64,000 nucleotides of DNA from Chryseobacterium flavum (GCF_003385595.1 NZ_QNUE01000010.1:1-64000), one strand, 5' to 3'. Counted from the stretch's first letter, positions 28,528-37,437 are shown. The notes: a model not told the origin generated them from the letters alone. Numbers and translations are program-made.

Positions 28528-30027
28528 ATGAAAAGTTTAGACATTCATAAAAGTGAATATTTAAAACAGTTTAAAGACCAAACCTACGGCAGAAACCTTT
28601 TCAGAACACAGGAAGAAGAAAGGCTGGATGCTCCCAATGAAGAATGTGGGATCTTTGGACTATATTCAGATAATGATCTGGATACATTCTCTCTTTCACA
28701 GTTCGGACTTTTTGCATTACAGCACAGGGGCCAGGAGGCGTGTGGTATTTCTGTTCTGAAAGACGGGAAAATCACAAACATGAAGGATGAAGGATTGGTT
28801 TTGGACGTTTATAAAGACATTCAGGAACCTGAAACTTTTATGGGAAATTCTGCTATCGGACATACCCGTTATACGACAGCAGGAGATAAAAAGAAATATA
28901 ATTTCCAGCCATTTTTCGCTAAAAACGAATATGACCAGATTATACTTTCCATTGCTCACAACGGAAACCTTACCAATGCAAAAGAATTAAAAGCTGAACT
29001 GGAAGCTGAAGGAGTAGTTTTCAGAGCAACTTCTGATTCTGAAGTTATTCTGAGATTAATTCAGAAAAACCTTGACCTGGGTCTTCGGGGTGCCATTAAA
29101 GCTACTATGGAAAAAATCGAAGGAGCGTATTCTGTAGTAGGAATGACAAGAAATAAATTCTTTGCATTCAGAGATTTCAATGGCATCCGTCCGCTGGTTT
29201 TGGGAGCAATTGACGAAAAGTCTTATGTAGTTGCTTCAGAATCAGTAGCGTTAGACGCTGTAGGAGCACAGTATGTACGTGATATTCTTCCGGGTGAAAT
29301 TATTTATACCAATGAAAATGAACCGGGTAAACTTCATTCTTATATGATGGATGAAGCTAAAGGAAAGCAAAGAATCTGTTCGTTTGAATATATTTATTTT
29401 GCAAGACCGGATTCAACGCTGGAAAATATTAATGTTTATGAAATCAGGGAAAAATCAGGAGAAAAAATCTGGGAACAGGCACCTGTGGATGCTGATGTTG
29501 TAATCGGAGTTCCGGATTCCGGAGTTCCTGCCGCTATTGGATTTTCAAAAGCTTCAGGCATACCTTTCCGCCCTGTACTGATCAAAAACAGATATATAGG
29601 AAGAAGTTTTATCGTTCCAACACAGGAAATGAGAGAACGTGTTGTTAACCTGAAATTGAACCCGATTATCTCTGAAATAAAAGATAAAAGGGTAGTAATC
29701 ATTGATGACTCTATTGTTCGTGGTACAACCTCTAAAAGACTGGTTAAAATTTTAAAAGACGCAGGTGTAAAAGAAATTCATTTCAGAAGTGTTTCTCCTC
29801 CTATTATTGCACCTTGTTATTTAGGAATTGATACGCCTTCAAAAGACGATCTGATTTCAGCTAATATGTCAACAGAAGAACTTAAAAATTATTTGGGAGT
29901 AGACTCTTTAGAGTTTTTAAGTACAGATAACCTGAAAGAAATTCTAGGATCTTCCAATCACTGCTTCGGATGTTTTACAGAAGAATATCCGGTAGGAAAA
30001 GGAGAGGAGGTAGATTTATTTAACTGA
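28528..30027 (+). CDS. purF: Amidophosphoribosyltransferase
   Basis: First committed step of purine synthesis: transfers glutamine amide nitrogen to PRPP. The 499 residues comprise an Ntn-type glutaminase domain and a PRTase domain with VVIIDDSIVRGTTSKR. The nucleophile is C40 in EECGIFGLY, so 39 residues would be removed, longer than the roughly 10-residue propeptide of many homologues. Cysteines in ICSFEYIYFARPDS and the C-terminal SSNHCFGCFTEEYP fit the iron-sulfur type of the enzyme. A terminator follows. Confidence 0.97.
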   Translation: MKSLDIHKSEYLKQFKDQTYGRNLFRTQEEERLDAPNEECGIFGLYSDNDLDTFSLSQFGLFALQHRGQEACGISVLKDGKITNMKDEGLVLDVYKDIQEPETFMGNSAIGHTRYTTAGDKKKYNFQPFFAKNEYDQIILSIAHNGNLTNAKELKAELEAEGVVFRATSDSEVILRLIQKNLDLGLRGAIKATMEKIEGAYSVVGMTRNKFFAFRDFNGIRPLVLGAIDEKSYVVASESVALDAVGAQYVRDILPGEIIYTNENEPGKLHSYMMDEAKGKQRICSFEYIYFARPDSTLENINVYEIREKSGEKIWEQAPVDADVVIGVPDSGVPAAIGFSKASGIPFRPVLIKNRYIGRSFIVPTQEMRERVVNLKLNPIISEIKDKRVVIIDDSIVRGTTSKRLVKILKDAGVKEIHFRSVSPPIIAPCYLGIDTPSKDDLISANMSTEELKNYLGVDSLEFLSTDNLKEILGSSNHCFGCFTEEYPVGKGEEVDLFN

Positions 30028-30050
30028 TTTCAGTTTAGAAAATAAATAGC

Positions 30051-30088
30051 AGCCAGGTATAATAAGATCATTATGCCTGGCTTTTTTA
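30051..30088 (+). terminator. Terminator after purF
   Basis: A 12-bp stem with one mismatch (AGCCAGG...CCTGGCT) followed by seven T residues. Confidence 0.85.
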
Positions 30089-30232
30089 TGCTCTGCCAAC
30101 GGATTAATCAATAACATATAAGCTCCTTCTAAGTAAAGCAGGAGCGTATTTATAGAAAATTAGCAAAAGGTTAATATTCCCTTTATGATCCAACGTAGTG
30201 GTAAACTCTAAATTTGTATCATAATCAGAAAT

Positions 30233-31180
30233 ATGAAAAAGATCATTTATGCGGTAATTCTTTTAGTATCTATCCATCTGTACAATGCTCAGTCTTTTGA
30301 TAAACAGGCTCACCGGGGAGGAAAAACCTTATACCCTGAAAATACAATTCAGGCCATGAAAAATGCATTAGAAATGAATGTTACTACATTGGAAATGGAC
30401 CTGGCTATAACAAAGGATAAAAAAGTAATTCTTTCTCACGATGCTTTTCTTTCTCCTGAGTTAGTAACCAGACCGGATGGGAAATATATACCAAAGGATT
30501 CAGGTTTTTATTATAAAATCTATGAGATGGATTATGCAAAAATCCAGACATTTGATGTAGGATTAAAGAAGCTGTCTAACTATCCCGACCAAAAGAAAAT
30601 CAAAGTACAGAAGCCTCTTTTTTCAGAGGTAATTGATGCCTGCGAAAGCTATTCCCGTGAATTGAAAAGACCTTTACCTTTTTATAATATAGAAACTAAA
30701 ACACGACCATTTTCTGATAATATCCTTCATCCTGAACCAAAAGATTTTGTGGAGATGATGATGAAAATTATTTTAGAAAAGGGGATTCAGGATCGCGTAA
30801 TCATCCAGTCTTTTGATCCGAGAACGCTTGAAATCATTCATCAGGATTATCCCGGCATAATGACCGCTTTGCTGGTAGAAAAAGTGGATGACAGGAAACT
30901 GGAACAACAGAGAGCCCATTTCAAAAATGTACCTGTAGAAAAATTCAGATTATATCCAGATCACCTGAACGGAGTATCCGGAGATATGAAATTTTTAAGT
31001 TTTATTCCAACCATTTACAGTCCGGAACATTCCCTTGTTACTCCTCAGTTGATTAAAGAATGTCATGCTGCAGGAATGAAGGTCATTCCCTGGACGGTTA
31101 ACAGCAAAGAAAGATTAGAGGAATTGAAAACAATGGGAATAGACGGAGCCATCAGTGATGATCCCAGAATATTTGAATAG
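30233..31180 (+). CDS. Exported glycerophosphodiester phosphodiesterase
   Basis: GDPD-family TIM-barrel enzyme, 315 residues, with a signal peptide ending near YNAQS (about 20), so periplasmic or secreted. The catalytic motifs are HRGG...PENT (about 27-38), the metal-binding LEMDLAITKDKKVILSHD, IETK and the C-terminal VIPWTVNSKERL. It should release glycerol-3-phosphate from glycerophosphodiesters for carbon and phosphate use. Single gene, followed by a bidirectional terminator. Confidence 0.94.
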   Translation: MKKIIYAVILLVSIHLYNAQSFDKQAHRGGKTLYPENTIQAMKNALEMNVTTLEMDLAITKDKKVILSHDAFLSPELVTRPDGKYIPKDSGFYYKIYEMDYAKIQTFDVGLKKLSNYPDQKKIKVQKPLFSEVIDACESYSRELKRPLPFYNIETKTRPFSDNILHPEPKDFVEMMMKIILEKGIQDRVIIQSFDPRTLEIIHQDYPGIMTALLVEKVDDRKLEQQRAHFKNVPVEKFRLYPDHLNGVSGDMKFLSFIPTIYSPEHSLVTPQLIKECHAAGMKVIPWTVNSKERLEELKTMGIDGAISDDPRIFE

Positions 31181-31195
31181 CTTATCATTAATAAA

Positions 31196-31225
31196 AAAAT
31201 GGCCGGAAAAAATTCCGGCCATTTT
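31196..31225. terminator. Bidirectional terminator
   Basis: A perfect 13-bp GC-rich stem (31196-31208 with 31213-31225, loop AAAA) lies between the phosphodiesterase gene and the convergent barrel gene. Confidence 0.9.
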
Positions 31226-31271
31226 CAATGCATAAACTGCATTTGGAGTTAAAAAAATTGATTAAATCTAA

Positions 31272-31973
31272 TTAAAATTTATAATTCAGACCTAACTGGA
31301 ATACCCTGTTGTTATTATCAGCAGCCGGAACTCTTTTATCAATCTTTGTCAAGCTGTTCACGTATCTTGCATTGATCCCGATGTTAGGTGTAATGTCATA
31401 TCCCAGACCAAGTCCTAAACCAAAATTAAATTTGTTGATATTATCCTTGTTAAGATCTTCAGAGTGAGATTCTGTTGTGGTTGTAGTAATACCTCCTGTA
31501 GTACTGGCAACCGTAGCTTCTCCTTTCGTTTTACCATTCAGAAAATAACTGAATTCAGGTCCTGCTTCAATATAAAACCCTTCAAATGGCTTCATTTGAA
31601 CCATTACAGGAACTGAGATATAATTCATTGTCAGTTTATCCTGACCTTTGGTTTTTATAGTAGTAGCTCCTTGCACTTCTTCGGTTGAATAAGCGACATC
31701 TCTTGCTCCCATCTGATTATATAATACCTCAGGTTGTAAGCTGAATTGTTTAGAGATTGGAATATTAACCAAAACCCCTGCATGGAATCCTAATTTCTGG
31801 CTGTTAAGACCAAAGCTTTGCTGGCTCATGTAAGCAGAGTTACCTCCGGCTTTAATACCAAATCTGACAGGCTGAACATCATTTTTAAGTGGAGATGATT
31901 TTACAGTTTCTGTTTCCTGGGCGAAAGCTAACGTACCAGCCGTTAATGCAAATCCTAAAAATAACTTCTTCAT
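31272..31973 (-). CDS. PorT-like outer-membrane beta-barrel protein, paralogue A
   Basis: A 233-residue outer-membrane protein of the PorT/porin family (PF13568 type). Signal peptide ends near LAFAQ. Typical phrases are FGIKAGGNSAYMS, FHAGVLVNIPISKQFSLQPEVLYNQ, GFYIEAGPEFSYFL, FGLGLGLGYDITPNIGINARYVN and the terminal strand FQLGLNYKF ending in Phe, the barrel assembly signal. Function is unknown. It is one of three same-strand paralogues here, each with its own sigma-54-like site and terminator. Confidence 0.88.
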   Translation of the reverse strand: MKKLFLGFALTAGTLAFAQETETVKSSPLKNDVQPVRFGIKAGGNSAYMSQQSFGLNSQKLGFHAGVLVNIPISKQFSLQPEVLYNQMGARDVAYSTEEVQGATTIKTKGQDKLTMNYISVPVMVQMKPFEGFYIEAGPEFSYFLNGKTKGEATVASTTGGITTTTTESHSEDLNKDNINKFNFGLGLGLGYDITPNIGINARYVNSLTKIDKRVPAADNNNRVFQLGLNYKF

Positions 31974-32013
31974 AATTTCTATTTTTAATTTTACTATTTG
32001 TCTCTGTTATTTT

Positions 32014-32028
32014 ACAAAATGCTTGCCA
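32014..32028 (-). promoter_or_regulatory. Sigma-54-like promoter of barrel gene A
   Basis: The minus strand reads TGGCAAGCATTTTGT, matching TGGCAnG-N4-TTGC except the last base. It lies about 40 bases before the start codon. No TAnnTTTG box is seen in this region. Confidence 0.45.
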
Positions 32029-32293
32029 AACTCACCAAACCCTGATTAACAGACCGTTGAGCAAGGTTTTTTCTTGTTAAAAAAAGACACTAAAAGCAGT
32101 TGTTTGTTTAAAATATTTCAATGTATATAGAATATTATGATAATTTTTAAACTTAATTTCTCTGATAGAATATATCTGTTTTTTTAAGTTTGTGATAAGG
32201 TTTATGGTTGCTGTTTCTATAATTCAGAAAATAAAGGTAAACTATCAGATCAATTTATACAGGATACCTGAACTTAACAACATATAATAAATG

Positions 32294-32329
32294 AAAAGGT
32301 CAGACTTAAAAATTAAAGTCCAACCTTTT
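32294..32329 (-). terminator. Terminator-like hairpin without an assigned gene
   Basis: 14-base arms (32294-32307 and 32316-32329) pair with two mismatches and the minus-strand side ends in T residues. It would end a transcript from the sigma-54-like site at 32490-32504. Confidence 0.5.
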
Positions 32330-32352
32330 CTATTGAAATCAAAATGTATTGC

Positions 32353-32463
32353 TTATTTCGTAGCTGTAATATTCTTAATTCTTTTTGATACTGGTTTAAG
32401 TTTGAAATGATAAGTGGAGTATATGTATTTCAAATGAACAGGTATTATAATTGAGGAATATTA
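32353..32463 (-). other. Possible gene remnant or small RNA region
   Basis: A 36-codon open stretch without a start codon ends in KPVSKRIKNITATK at 32353, between a sigma-54-like site and a terminator-like hairpin. It may be the last piece of a lost gene, or the interval may encode a small RNA of about 180 nt. I do not recognise it. The rest of the 31974-32576 gap is AT-rich without other signals. Confidence 0.25.
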
Positions 32464-32489
32464 TAATAGTACAATCAGTACTTCAATTT

Positions 32490-32504
32490 GCAAATTCCTT
32501 GCCA
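32490..32504 (-). promoter_or_regulatory. Best sigma-54-like promoter match in the window
   Basis: The minus strand reads TGGCAAGGAATTTGC, with both invariant GG and GC pairs at the correct spacing. No coding gene starts within 400 bases downstream. Confidence 0.5.
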
Positions 32505-32519
32505 AAGTATTTTGCATAA

Positions 32520-32553
32520 AAAAGGTCGGGTTAAATAATAACCTGACCTTTTA
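32520..32553 (-). terminator. Terminator of barrel gene B
   Basis: AAAGGTC / GACCTTT arms with internal GGTT / AACC pairing, 24 bases beyond the stop at 32577. Confidence 0.75.
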
Positions 32554-32576
32554 ATATTTAAAAAGTATGTCTTATA

Positions 32577-33164
32577 TTAGAATTTATAAGCTAATCCAAC
32601 CTGGAATACATTGTTTTTTAAAGAATTAGTACCGTTAGGTCTGTTTTCAAGGGTATCGGATAATCCGGCAACATATCTGACGTTAACTCCGATATTTGGA
32701 GTAAAGTAGTAACCGGCACCAATACCAAGACCAAAATCAAAAGTCTTCATTCCATCTTTAACATCAAGAGAATTTGAATTGTCTTTTAATTTTGAGCTTA
32801 ACAGGAAGCTAAATTGAGGACCTGCTTCTAAATACAGATTAGGAAGTGCATTATACTGGAACATAACCGGTACTGAAATGTAATCCATGTTCAGTTTAAC
32901 ATCACTGTTTGACTCGGCTTTTGCTCCCATACCGCTATACAAAACTTCCGGCTGGATTGAGAAATCCTGAGCTACAGGAATATTTGCGAATACACCGCCA
33001 TAAAATCCAGCTTTTGAATTCCATGCATCGTTGGAAAGACCTGAAACATTAAGACCGGCTTTTAAACCAAATCTAACCGGTGACGAAGAAGTATTGGTAG
33101 AAGTTTTTTGTGCGAAAGTGAAAGTGCCTGCTATAAGTGCAAGACCTAGAAAAATCTTTTTCAT
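32577..33164 (-). CDS. PorT-like outer-membrane beta-barrel protein, paralogue B
   Basis: A 195-residue outer-membrane barrel protein, closely related to the genes at 31272 and 33436. Signal peptide ends near FTFAQK. Conserved phrases are FGLKAGLNVSGLSN, FANIPVAQDFSIQPEVLYSGMGA, YISVPVMFQYNALPNLYLEAGPQFSFLL, FGLGIGAGYYFTPNIGVNVRYVAGL and the C-terminal VFQVGLAYKF. It is the shortest of the three, with reduced loops. Role unknown; barrel paralogues may differ in the surface loops. Confidence 0.88.
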   Translation of the reverse strand: MKKIFLGLALIAGTFTFAQKTSTNTSSSPVRFGLKAGLNVSGLSNDAWNSKAGFYGGVFANIPVAQDFSIQPEVLYSGMGAKAESNSDVKLNMDYISVPVMFQYNALPNLYLEAGPQFSFLLSSKLKDNSNSLDVKDGMKTFDFGLGIGAGYYFTPNIGVNVRYVAGLSDTLENRPNGTNSLKNNVFQVGLAYKF

Positions 33165-33212
33165 AAGTATTATTTAATAGTTTTTAAGTTTTATTTAACA
33201 TTTTATTTATTA

Positions 33213-33227
33213 TCAAACATCGTGCCA
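33213..33227 (-). promoter_or_regulatory. Sigma-54-like promoter of barrel gene B
   Basis: The minus strand reads TGGCACGATGTTTGA. The -24 half is the exact sigma-54 consensus TGGCACG; the -12 half has A in place of the final C. It lies about 50 bases before the start codon. Confidence 0.5.
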
Positions 33228-33365
33228 AGATAAAATAACAATACACAAAATCCCTCTTAAGTTAAAAATATTCAATATTTTATAATAAATAACTCTCCTT
33301 ATATAAGAGTTAAAAGGATAAATGGTAATATGTTTTATTAACATATTTTATGATTTTAAACAAAA

Positions 33366-33394
33366 AAAAGACCAGATTAAATTAATCTGATCTT
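33366..33394 (-). terminator. Terminator of barrel gene C
   Basis: 13-bp stem with one mismatch (AAGACCAGATTA / TAATCTGATCTT) about 42 bases past the stop at 33436. Confidence 0.75.
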
Positions 33395-33435
33395 CTATTG
33401 AATATAAAATTTGTTAGTGAATGTGAAACAGCTTA

Positions 33436-34077
33436 TTATTTGAATTTATAAGCTAATCCAACCTGGAATACATTATTTTTTACAGCATCACCGGAATTAT
33501 TCTTATAAATGTCCGTAAGGCCCGCTGTATATCTTGCTGTAATCCCTAAATTAGGAAGGAAATAATACCCCGCTCCAATACCGATACCAAAGTTGAACGT
33601 TTGGAAATCATCTTTATCAAGGGTAGCGATTTGAGTGCTGCTGTTACTGTTTGTTGAATTTTTAATCTTATCCTTAGCACTTACCAGGAATCCGAACTCC
33701 GGTCCTGCTTCAAGGAAGAACTCAGGAGTGGCATTATACTGGAACATTACAGGAACCGCAATATATCCTAAATTTCTTGAATATTCATTTCTATAGGTAT
33801 TTCCTCCTGCAGTAAATTCTCTGGTTACTTTTGAACCTAAATCATTATAAAGAACCTCAGGTTGTACACTGAATGAACTTGCTAGTGGGATATTAGCGAA
33901 AACACCTGCATTAAAACCAATTTTTGATTTTGAATCACTTAAGTCAGCACCGTTAGAAAGTGAAGATACGTTCATTCCTCCTTTCACCCCGAATGTTGCT
34001 GAACTTGTAGATGTTGTCTGTTGAGCGAATGCTAACGTGCTTGCAGTTACTGCTAATCCTAAAATTAACTTTTTCAT
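33436..34077 (-). CDS. PorT-like outer-membrane beta-barrel protein, paralogue C
   Basis: A 213-residue outer-membrane barrel protein; signal peptide ends near LAFAQQ. It shares FGVKGGMNVSSLSN, FANIPLASSFSVQPEVLYNDLG, YIAVPVMFQYNATPEFFLEAGPEFGFLV and FGIGIGAGYYFLPNLGITARYTAGL with paralogue B. It ends FQVGLAYKFK, so an extra Lys follows the terminal Phe that usually closes the barrel signal. Function unknown. Confidence 0.88.
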   Translation of the reverse strand: MKKLILGLAVTASTLAFAQQTTSTSSATFGVKGGMNVSSLSNGADLSDSKSKIGFNAGVFANIPLASSFSVQPEVLYNDLGSKVTREFTAGGNTYRNEYSRNLGYIAVPVMFQYNATPEFFLEAGPEFGFLVSAKDKIKNSTNSNSSTQIATLDKDDFQTFNFGIGIGAGYYFLPNLGITARYTAGLTDIYKNNSGDAVKNNVFQVGLAYKFK

Positions 34078-34157
34078 AACTTTAATTTTTTAATTTTACT
34101 CTTTCTTAATTTTAAATTTTACTACTGTCAACATTTCAGTTGAACGCAGAGTATCTT

Positions 34158-34172
34158 CCAAATTGCTTGCCA
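34158..34172 (-). promoter_or_regulatory. Sigma-54-like promoter of barrel gene C
   Basis: The minus strand reads TGGCAAGCAATTTGG, the same pattern as upstream of paralogues A and B, about 80 bases before the start codon. Confidence 0.45.
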
Positions 34173-34202
34173 AAATTATTTTTTATGATTAAAATCAATA
34201 AT

Positions 34203-34229
34203 AAAACCACTTATAACATAAGTGGTTTT
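34203..34229 (-). terminator. Terminator downstream of aroB
   Basis: A perfect 11-bp stem (AAAACCACTTA / TAAGTGGTTTT) lies about 120 bases past the aroB stop. The bases between (34230-34351) show nothing else. Confidence 0.7.
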
Positions 34230-34351
34230 AGATTTAAGTTATTGATATACAAATATATATTTAACTAAATAAACATTTGTTTAGAAAAACTCTAAATTGA
34301 CAATTTTGTCAAAATCAAGCTATATTTTTCATTTTGATTCTACTGAAACAG

Positions 34352-35404
34352 TTACGCATCATTGAGTTTTCTGTAAAAATGCAGAGATTCAAGAATGTTT
34401 TTCTGGCTGCACTGATAATCATAGGTGCATTTCCCGATTTCCGATAACAGGGAAAAATTGATTTTGCTATCAGTATTCTTTTTATCATTAAGTAATAAGG
34501 CGGTAATATCATCATCTTTAAAATCACTGATGTCCAAATAAGGATAATAACGTTGGATATTTTCAATAATGCGCTGCGAATCCTCTTCGGAAATAAGATT
34601 TTCAAGATAACCAAGGTGAGCTTCACAAATCATTCCCATTGCTACAGCTTCACCATGAAGTATCGGATTTCCCTGTTGCAGGCATAAACTTTCTACTGCA
34701 TGTCCTATAGTATGTCCAAAGTTCAGTGTCTTTCTGATATTTTTTTCATGAAAATCTTTTTCCACTACTTCCTGCTTAATATTCATTGATGTTTGAATGT
34801 GAGGAATAACAGCCTCTACATCAAGCTTGTGAATCTGAATCAATTGGTCCCAGTGGGCTCTATCTGCAATCAGCCCATGTTTAAGCATTTCTGCAAAACC
34901 GCTTCTTAACTCTTTAAACGGCAGGGTTTCCAGGAATTTAGGATAAATAAATATTTGCTCAGGAAAAGCAAATGTCCCCACCATATTTTTATAATGCATC
35001 AGGTCAATGCCCGTTTTTCCTCCAATTGAAGCATCACACATGGAAAGAAGAGTTGTAGGAATATTGATAAACTGAATCCCTCTTTTATAGGTAGAAGCTA
35101 CAAAACCTCCCATATCCGTAATTACACCGCCACCAAGATTGATAACCAGTGCTTTTCTGTCCGCCTGCATTTCCGTAAGAATCTCCCAAAGCTGGTTAGC
35201 AGTCTGAATATTTTTCATTTCTTCACCGGCTTCAATTTCCAGAATTTCAAAACCAAGGTCTGTTTCCATATTTCCCAGCAGAACCGGGAGGCAATATTCA
35301 TGAGTATTCTCATCTACCAGTATAAAAATTTTACTGAATGATTTTTCGTGGAGAAACTGGTTCAGTTCATTGAAATTATCGTTTAATATTGTAATCATCT
35401 TCAA
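34352..35404 (-). CDS. aroB: 3-dehydroquinate synthase
   Basis: NAD- and metal-dependent enzyme converting DAHP to 3-dehydroquinate in the shikimate pathway; 350 residues. Motifs are LVDENTHEYCLP, the NAD-binding NLGGGVITDMGGFVAS, the PTTLLSMCDASIGGKTGID segment, the metal site GFAEMLKHG and the histidines in NFGHTIGHAVES and HGEAVAMGM. It is a single gene; the start codon lies 95 bases from the divergent pseudouridine synthase. Confidence 0.97.
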   Translation of the reverse strand: MKMITILNDNFNELNQFLHEKSFSKIFILVDENTHEYCLPVLLGNMETDLGFEILEIEAGEEMKNIQTANQLWEILTEMQADRKALVINLGGGVITDMGGFVASTYKRGIQFINIPTTLLSMCDASIGGKTGIDLMHYKNMVGTFAFPEQIFIYPKFLETLPFKELRSGFAEMLKHGLIADRAHWDQLIQIHKLDVEAVIPHIQTSMNIKQEVVEKDFHEKNIRKTLNFGHTIGHAVESLCLQQGNPILHGEAVAMGMICEAHLGYLENLISEEDSQRIIENIQRYYPYLDISDFKDDDITALLLNDKKNTDSKINFSLLSEIGKCTYDYQCSQKNILESLHFYRKLNDA

Positions 35405-35499
35405 TTTTCTGTAAAGTTAAAAAGTAAACTATACTGCAAAGTTATGATTCTTAATTTTTAACTCGTAACTAAATTACTATCTTTGCAGAAATTTTTAGA

Positions 35500-36678
35500 A
35501 TGAGCAGAGATAATAATAATTCAGAAAAACCAAAAAGACCAAGAATTTCAACAAGAAAAAGTTCTGATGATTCTCGTGCTTCCAAATCTGGAAATTCCTC
35601 AGGGTCAAAATCTTTCAAGAAATCTTTTTCAAAAGACGGAGGAAGAAAAGGTCCGGAACATAAAGGATCCAATTCAAAATTTGACAAAAAGCCCTTTAGA
35701 AAAAATACGGAAAGCTTTGAAAATTCCGGTGATGATTTTGAATCAAAATCAGGAAAAAAGCCATACATCACTAATAAAAGTGAGAGTTATGAAAAAAAAT
35801 CTTTCGGTAAATCTAAAAGGGGAGGAAAAAACTTTGATACAAGAGATAAGTATGAAAGAGGCAGCCTGAAATATGGACGAAGACCATCTGGTGATGAAAG
35901 GAATGAGGATAAAGCAAAATCTTTTGTACAGAAAAGAAGATTGAACAAGATCGAAAAAGATGTTCATAAAGACAGTATCCGTCTCAATAAGTATATCGCT
36001 AATTCCGGAATTTGCAGCAGAAGAGAAGCTGATGAATTAATTACTCAGGGGCTGGTAGAAGTCAACGGAAAAGTGGTAACCGAGATGGGATACCAGGTAC
36101 AGAAAACTGACAGGGTGGTTTTTGACGGGCAGAGTATTACTCCTGAAAAACCGGTATATGTTCTTTTAAATAAGCCTAAAGGATATATTTCCACCACTAA
36201 AGATGATAAGGCAAGAAAAACAGTAATGGATCTTGTAGCGAATGCTTCTCCTTACAGACTTTTCCCGGTAGGGAGGCTGGACCGTTCAACGACAGGAGTT
36301 ATTTTGCTAACCAATGATGGACATATGACAAAGAAACTGACCCATCCTTCTTTTGATGCCAGAAAAATCTACCATGTAACTCTTGATAAGAAGCTTACCG
36401 GTGAAGATTTACGTCTTATTGCAGAAGGAATCCGCCTGGATGAGGGAGTAGCTGTTGTTGATCAGATTTCTTATATTGAAGGAAAGCCTAAAAATGAAGT
36501 TGGAATTGAAATTCACATCGGATGGAACCGTGTGATCAGAAGAATATTCCAGAGATTGGGGTATGAGGTAGAAGCTTTAGACCGTGTTATGTTTGCAGGA
36601 CTTACAAAGAAGAACATCAAAAGAGGACACTGGAGAATTCTTACAGAACTGGAAGTGAATAATCTTAAAATGTTGTAA
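35500..36678 (+). CDS. rRNA pseudouridine synthase (RluB/RsuA family) with disordered N-terminus
   Basis: A 392-residue pseudouridine synthase. The first 150 residues are a Lys/Ser/Gly/Arg-rich, low-complexity tail, probably disordered and RNA-contacting. An S4 RNA-binding domain follows (RLNKYIANSGICSRREADELI, about 160-205). The RsuA/RluB catalytic domain has the aspartate in GRLDRSTTGVILLTNDG. The target is likely a 23S or 16S rRNA uridine; the family cannot be split further here. Confidence 0.93.
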   Translation: MSRDNNNSEKPKRPRISTRKSSDDSRASKSGNSSGSKSFKKSFSKDGGRKGPEHKGSNSKFDKKPFRKNTESFENSGDDFESKSGKKPYITNKSESYEKKSFGKSKRGGKNFDTRDKYERGSLKYGRRPSGDERNEDKAKSFVQKRRLNKIEKDVHKDSIRLNKYIANSGICSRREADELITQGLVEVNGKVVTEMGYQVQKTDRVVFDGQSITPEKPVYVLLNKPKGYISTTKDDKARKTVMDLVANASPYRLFPVGRLDRSTTGVILLTNDGHMTKKLTHPSFDARKIYHVTLDKKLTGEDLRLIAEGIRLDEGVAVVDQISYIEGKPKNEVGIEIHIGWNRVIRRIFQRLGYEVEALDRVMFAGLTKKNIKRGHWRILTELEVNNLKML

Positions 36679-36691
36679 AAGATCATGCATT

Positions 36692-36719
36692 ATAAGCCTG
36701 GATTATCTTATCCAGGTTT
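36692..36719 (+). terminator. Terminator after the pseudouridine synthase gene
   Basis: Inverted repeat AAGCCTGGAT / ATCCAGGTTT just after the stop at 36678. A second hairpin follows at 36759. Confidence 0.6.
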
Positions 36720-36758
36720 CCAATGGATCTTATATTCAACATTCAGGATATAAAAGTA

Positions 36759-36784
36759 AAAGCGCAGAATATTTTCTGCGCTTT
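36759..36784. terminator. Bidirectional terminator
   Basis: A perfect 11-bp stem (AAAGCGCAGAA / TTCTGCGCTTT, loop TATT) lies between the pseudouridine synthase gene and convergent pncA. Confidence 0.85.
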
Positions 36785-36800
36785 GTTTTTTCTTATAGGA

Positions 36801-37406
36801 CTATCCTAATACAGTTACTCCCTTTTCAATCATTTCATAGATTGCATCTCTGCCATTATCCGGTTTTACATTTACTGCACGGGTACCATTAAAATGAAGG
36901 CAGGTGATATATCCGTTGGCAACTGCATCCAGACAGGTAAATTTCACACAATAATCCAATGCCAGACCTACGATTTCCACCAGTTGGATATCATGATATT
37001 TCAGGAAATCGTCCAATCCTGTTTTCATAAAGTGATTATTATCCTGAAAACCACTGTAACTGTCAATTTCCGGATTTTTCCCTTTCTGTATAATATGAGT
37101 TACTTTATCCCTATTCAGATCTTTATGAAATTCAGCGCCAAAAGTCCCCTGAATACAGTGGTCCGGCCACATAAACTGTGGCACCCCGTTTAAAATAATA
37201 CTTTCTCCTACTTTTCTGTCATTACTGCTTGCAAAGCTTTTATGCCCTGCTGGATGCCAGTCCTGGGTCAACACAACCTGGTCATATTCATTTTCTTCCA
37301 TTAAAAGATTGATATATGGAATAATTTCCCCGGCTCCGGGAACTGCAAGTGCTCCGCCTTCACAAAAATCATTCTGTACATCGACTATTATTAACGCTTT
37401 TTTCAT
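36801..37406 (-). CDS. pncA: Nicotinamidase
   Basis: Hydrolyses nicotinamide to nicotinate for NAD salvage; isochorismatase-like fold, 201 residues. The triad is D9 (IIVDVQNDF), K110 and C153 (LALDYCVKFTC); metal ligands fit D49, H51 and H55 in QDWHPAGH. Preceded by a textbook Bacteroidota promoter with a small inverted repeat over its -33 box. It is monocistronic, divergent from the bacillithiol operon. Confidence 0.96.
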   Translation of the reverse strand: MKKALIIVDVQNDFCEGGALAVPGAGEIIPYINLLMEENEYDQVVLTQDWHPAGHKSFASSNDRKVGESIILNGVPQFMWPDHCIQGTFGAEFHKDLNRDKVTHIIQKGKNPEIDSYSGFQDNNHFMKTGLDDFLKYHDIQLVEIVGLALDYCVKFTCLDAVANGYITCLHFNGTRAVNVKPDNGRDAIYEMIEKGVTVLG

Positions 37407-37437
37407 ATCTAGATTTCTCGAATTTTTGATAAATTTA

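Noticed and set aside
32353..32463. 36-codon open tail counted as a real gene
   Set aside because: There is no start codon or ribosome site; kept only as a possible remnant.
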